From Rhodobacteraceae bacterium UBA7436 (GTDB taxonomy: Bacteria > Pseudomonadota > Alphaproteobacteria > Rhodobacterales > Rhodobacteraceae): DNA of 25,713 nucleotides. Each line of letters begins with the position of its first letter. The first letter of the stretch is position 1. Below, piece after piece: positions 22,817 to 25,713 of this stretch. The stretch lies in assembly GCA_002478745.1 (NCBI GenBank), contig DLQI01000047.1, positions 1-25,713 on the forward strand, given 5' to 3'. Below the pieces are notes generated by a model that worked only from the letters and a program-made list of their open reading frames with translations, was not told the origin of the DNA and ran no database searches. A program made the translations under genes and the position numbers.

Positions 22817-23512
22817 TTAGGCCTTAGGGAGGCTTGCAACGATATCTTTGGCTGCTTGCGCTGGGCTGGTTGCTGTCCAAATGGGGCGCCCAACAACGAT
22901 ATGATTGGCTCCATCGATGATTGCGTCATGTGGTGTTGCGACCCGTTTTTGATCACCAAGTGCAGCACCAGCTGGGCGCACGCCCGGTGTCACGATCAAG
23001 CGGCCTTCGGCTTCGGGAAGGGCGCGGATCAATGCCGCTTCTTGTGGGGATGCGATCACGCCGTCTGCGCCCGCCTCAAATGCTTTGGCGGCGCGGGTGA
23101 TGACCAAATCCTTGATATCACCGGGTTGTAGAAGGCAGTTGTCGAGGTCTGCGCGGTCGAGTGACGTTAGAATTGTGACACCAAAGATTTTTAGGTTGCT
23201 GCCTGCTGCACCTTGTTTGGCGGCATTCACCACATGGGGATCGCCGTGCACAGTCAGGAAGTCGAGATCGAATTGGGCCAGCCCACGCACTGCGGATTCA
23301 ACTGTCGCGCCGATGTCGAACAATTTCATATCAAGGAAGACGCGTTTGCCGTGTTCTTGGATCAGCTCGTTTGCCAACGCTAGACCACCAGTTGTCAGCA
23401 TACCCAAGCCGATTTTGTAGAAGTTGACCGCATCGCCGATCTGCTGGGTCATTTCCAAAGCCGCGTGCGCATTTGGCACGTCTAGCGCCACGATCAATCT
23501 GTCGTCTGTCAT
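22817..23512 (-). CDS. pyrF: Orotidine 5'-phosphate decarboxylase
   Basis: A 231-residue enzyme converting OMP to UMP, the last step of pyrimidine synthesis, in the cytoplasm. The catalytic array is complete: D11 (VALDVP), K33 (FYKIGL), and D61-x-K63-xx-D66 in FLDMKLFDIGATV. The C-terminal VTPGVRPAGA and ANHIVVGRPIW phosphate-binding loops are present. Length and order match the classical bacterial type. It appears to be transcribed alone. Confidence 0.97.
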   Translation of the reverse strand: MTDDRLIVALDVPNAHAALEMTQQIGDAVNFYKIGLGMLTTGGLALANELIQEHGKRVFLDMKLFDIGATVESAVRGLAQFDLDFLTVHGDPHVVNAAKQGAAGSNLKIFGVTILTSLDRADLDNCLLQPGDIKDLVITRAAKAFEAGADGVIASPQEAALIRALPEAEGRLIVTPGVRPAGAALGDQKRVATPHDAIIDGANHIVVGRPIWTATSPAQAAKDIVASLPKA

Positions 23513-23602
23513 CTTCTATCCCCGTATTTTGGTGCTTAAGCTGAAAGGTCCGTAAACGATCCGTGGCCTCAAGTCCATTCGGGGGACGTGTTGTCGAGGC
23601 AG

Positions 23603-23675
23603 AAAAAAGCCCGGCTGACCAATGGCCGCCGGGCAAGTATCACAGACGCTAGCAGGCAGGCCGCGGGCCTCTGTG
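23603..23675 (-). terminator. Two successive hairpins with T-run, minus strand
   Basis: Read on the minus strand: first CACAGA/TCTGTG enclosing AGGCC/GGCCT (23641-23675), then GCCCGGC/GCCGGGC (23628-23634 with 23609-23615) followed by TTTTTT (23603-23608). The second is a classic terminator for the 23735-24046 gene; the first may be part of a 3'-UTR RNA. Confidence 0.75.
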
Positions 23676-23734
23676 TGGCAACCTTAGACTGCTCGGGGAA
23701 GAAGCGATCGTCTGGGGTTGCGATGGCAAACTGT

Positions 23735-24046
23735 TTACGCGGCTAACTGGCGCAGCATGTCAAACGCATCGATGACTTTGCGGGGCTGCGAGCGTCCTGC
23801 GCGTACGATCGGGGAGGGGATGCCGAGTGGGTGAACAGACGATAAGCCGGGATTGCCGTTAAATCGGCGCAAGGCTTGGGTGCTGAGACCCTTCGCGGCG
23901 TCTTGGAAATTCATGTCGATGGGAGCATTGATGGCGCAGGCAAAGCTGCGTGACGATGTTCCTGCATATACCGTCGCCAAAGCTTCGAAGCTTTGGTTAG
24001 CGGCATTGTAAATTACGCTATTCAATTCCACGGCTTGGTTTTGCAT
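23735..24046 (-). CDS. Conserved small protein of unknown function
   Basis: A 103-residue protein starting at ATG 24046, with AGGTG a few bases upstream; GTG 24055 is in frame but its codon overlaps that site. It begins MQNQAVELNSVIYN, then has SFEALATVYAGTSSRSFACAINAPI, and a QDAAKGLSTQALRRFNG helix. The C-terminal PLGIPSPIVRAGRSQPRKVIDAFDML is basic. No membrane span or signal is seen, so it is cytosolic. I recognise the pattern from Rhodobacteraceae genomes, near clpB, but know no function. It shares the strand with the 93-codon gene at 24135-24416, 88 bases upstream. Confidence 0.75.
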   Translation of the reverse strand: MQNQAVELNSVIYNAANQSFEALATVYAGTSSRSFACAINAPIDMNFQDAAKGLSTQALRRFNGNPGLSSVHPLGIPSPIVRAGRSQPRKVIDAFDMLRQLAA

Positions 24047-24134
24047 TTCAGTCACCTGTAATTGTTACATCTTATGGTGATACTGATGTGGGGACGATTT
24101 CCGTCGTTTTTAGGGGAATAATAGTTTGATCCCA

Positions 24135-24416
24135 TCACATGTCTGTGACGCCCAATCTAATTAAAACCTCAGGACAAACACAAAGCTTGCTTTGGCCGCT
24201 GCGGAACTCTGGCATTTTCCGTTGCTGGCGTAGAGCATCTTTCAACCATGCTTTTTGATGCTGTTTCTCGCATGCATCCGCTGGGAAATCGCTGCGGCAA
24301 TGTAGGGTCACTGCGCCTATGTCTGTGGACAATAAGCAAAGGGCAGTCCGGCCATTTACCTGTCGAAAATCAACACCTGAAATATGCAAAGCGGGGGTCC
24401 GTAAATCGTTAACCAT
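24135..24416 (-). CDS. Conserved small protein of unknown function
   Basis: A 93-residue soluble protein. The core HISGVDFRQVNGRTALCLLS, then TDIGAVTLHCRSDFP and DALRQQRKMPEFRSGQ, reads as a conserved small domain seen in Rhodobacteraceae near clpB. Function unknown. The start ATG 24416 has GGAG about eight bases upstream (on the minus strand). It diverges from clpB across 182 bases and precedes the 103-codon gene, so the two may be one transcript. Confidence 0.75.
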   Translation of the reverse strand: MVNDLRTPALHISGVDFRQVNGRTALCLLSTDIGAVTLHCRSDFPADACEKQHQKAWLKDALRQQRKMPEFRSGQSKLCVCPEVLIRLGVTDM

Positions 24417-24494
24417 TTCAGATACTCCTTTTGTTTTTAGTCAAAATAGGGGGAAACTTAATTGATTTTTCGCAGTATTTTGTTCCCTTGCACC

Positions 24495-24522
24495 CTTGAT
24501 GCTGCAATTCCTGTGCCCAAAT
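24495..24522 (+). promoter_or_regulatory. Candidate heat-shock (RpoH) promoter of clpB
   Basis: CTTGATG (24495-24501), 14 bases, then CCCAAAT (24516-24522), close to the E. coli sigma-32 pattern CTTGAAA / CCCCAT. It lies about 75 bases before the clpB start, at the expected place. Confidence 0.5.
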
Positions 24523-24598
24523 AACATTTGAGGCCTGAGACGTTGTATGCTGCCCAGCGGGTGCAACATGAGCAGGCGCTTTGAAAAGGAGATACTCT

Positions 24599-25713
24599 AT
24601 GGACCTTAGTAAGTTCACGGAACGGTCACGCGGTTTTATTCAAGCGGCCCAAACAATCGCAACGCGCGAAAGCCATCAGCGATTGACCCCAGAACACATT
24701 TTGAAAGCACTGATGGATGACGATCAGGGACTGGCAAGCAATTTGATTACTGCTGCGGGTGGCCAGCCTGCAATCGTGGCTCAGACTGTTGAAACGTTGC
24801 TGGGCAAGCAGCCGAAGGTCACAGGCGATGCGGCGCAGATCTATATGGACAGCGCAACGGGCAAGGTTTTGGCTGAGGCCGAAGCGATCGCAAAGAAAGC
24901 GGGCGATAGTTTTGTACCGGTAGAACGTATGTTGATGGCGCTTTGCATGGTTAAGTCCGGCGCGAAGACCGCATTGATCGATGGCAAGGTGAACGCGCAG
25001 GCGTTGAATGGCGCGATCAACGATATTCGCAAGGGGCGAACTGCAGATACTGCAAGTGCAGAAGATGGCTATGAGGCGTTGAAAAAGTACGCCCAAGACC
25101 TGACAGCCCGCGCAGAAGAGGGAAAGATCGACCCTATTATTGGTCGCGATGAGGAAATCCGTCGCGCCATGCAGGTGCTTAGCCGTCGCACAAAGAACAA
25201 CCCAGTTTTGATTGGTGAGCCAGGTGTGGGTAAAACCGCAATTGCCGAGGGTTTGGCCCTGCGCATTGTGAATGGGGATGTACCTGAATCTTTGCGTGGT
25301 AAACGCTTGTTGTCCTTGGACATGGGGGCCCTGATTGCCGGTGCTAAATATCGCGGTGATTTTGAGGAACGCCTGAAGGCAGTTCTGACTGAGGTGACTG
25401 AAGCCGCGGGTCAAGTCGTCTTGTTCATCGATGAAATGCACACCCTTGTAGGTGCTGGTAAAGGTGACGGCGCAATGGATGCCGCGAACCTGATTAAACC
25501 CGCCCTTGCCCGTGGCGAACTGCACTGTATCGGCGCGACCACTTTGGATGAGTATCGCAAATATGTAGAAAAGGACGCGGCTCTTGCCCGTCGTTTCCAG
25601 CCTGTTGTTGTGGCTGAACCAACAGTCGAAGATACCGTTTCGATTTTGCGCGGCATTAAAGAGAAGTACGAGTTGCACCACGGTGTCCGCATTTCTGACG
25701 GCGCATTGGTTGC
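24599..25713 (+). CDS. clpB: ATP-dependent disaggregase ClpB, N-terminal part
   Basis: The first 371 codons are in the window and the gene runs off the right end. ClpB is a ring-shaped AAA+ chaperone that pulls polypeptides out of aggregates with DnaK. Residues 1-145 are the N-domain (MDLSKFTERSRGF, HQRLTPEHILKALM). The first AAA module follows, with Walker A GEPGVGKT near 205-212, the pore loop GAKYRGDFEER near 248-258, and Walker B LFIDEMH near 275-281, where the usual DEIH is DEMH. The arginine-finger region ALARRFQPV is near 332-340. Start ATG 24599 has AAAGGAGA seven bases upstream. A heat-shock promoter is likely. Confidence 0.96.
   Translation, partial: MDLSKFTERSRGFIQAAQTIATRESHQRLTPEHILKALMDDDQGLASNLITAAGGQPAIVAQTVETLLGKQPKVTGDAAQIYMDSATGKVLAEAEAIAKKAGDSFVPVERMLMALCMVKSGAKTALIDGKVNAQALNGAINDIRKGRTADTASAEDGYEALKKYAQDLTARAEEGKIDPIIGRDEEIRRAMQVLSRRTKNNPVLIGEPGVGKTAIAEGLALRIVNGDVPESLRGKRLLSLDMGALIAGAKYRGDFEERLKAVLTEVTEAAGQVVLFIDEMHTLVGAGKGDGAMDAANLIKPALARGELHCIGATTLDEYRKYVEKDAALARRFQPVVVAEPTVEDTVSILRGIKEKYELHHGVRISDGALV

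Noticed and set aside
24626..25681. A 351-codon open frame on the minus strand opposite clpB
   Set aside because: It lies wholly antisense to an unmistakable clpB, has no recognised domain, and its composition is a by-product of clpB codon use.
1..25713. CRISPR array or defence system
   Set aside because: No regularly spaced repeats, cas genes, restriction-modification or toxin-antitoxin pairs were seen.

Overview
The window looks like chromosomal DNA of a marine alphaproteobacterium of the Rhodobacteraceae (Roseobacter) type. Grounds, from recognised protein families and not from any search: the 41-residue rpmJ, the leuB sequence, the DinB with an N-terminal zinc ribbon, the iron-binding protein and the small conserved proteins upstream of clpB all have Roseobacter-like character, and base composition is moderate. 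No plasmid, phage structural, CRISPR or IS transposase gene was seen.

Region 1 (1 to about 2710) differs from the rest. It is visibly AT-richer, gene-poor and full of inverted repeats. It holds a partial secreted CIA30-family protein, a frameshifted pentapeptide-repeat gene, one small exported protein of unknown function, and about 800 bases of non-coding DNA with a duplicated hairpin cassette. It ends at a tRNA-Arg(CCT) gene that stops at the T arm. I read this as an accessory segment or recombination scar abutting the core chromosome.

Region 2 (2818-9259): a LacI-type regulator followed at once by a YcaQ-type DNA glycosylase (+). Then malonyl-CoA synthetase matB (-), diverging from pxpB-pxpC-pxpA (+), the ATP-dependent 5-oxoprolinase genes, which are tightly packed and overlapping.

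Region 3 (9353-15887) is a transport block. It has an orphan Fe(3+)-binding protein, then tungstate transporter genes tupB-tupC-tupA behind a short structured leader. A convergent quaternary-amine (betaine/choline/TMAO-like) ABC operon follows on the minus strand in the order binding protein, permease, ATPase, with a hairpin between the first two genes.

Region 4 (16272-25713) is housekeeping: leuB, a degenerate kinase-fold protein, rpmJ, tRNA-Val(GAC), an N-formylglutamate amidohydrolase, a THUMP-domain RNA methyltransferase, dinB, a NUDIX hydrolase, pyrF, two small conserved proteins of unknown function, and the first 371 codons of clpB behind a plausible heat-shock promoter.

No clearly new multi-gene system is evident. 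The best leads are the duplicated hairpin cassette next to the broken tRNA, the competing hairpins in the tupB leader, the matB/pxpBCA pairing, and the degenerate kinase-fold protein.
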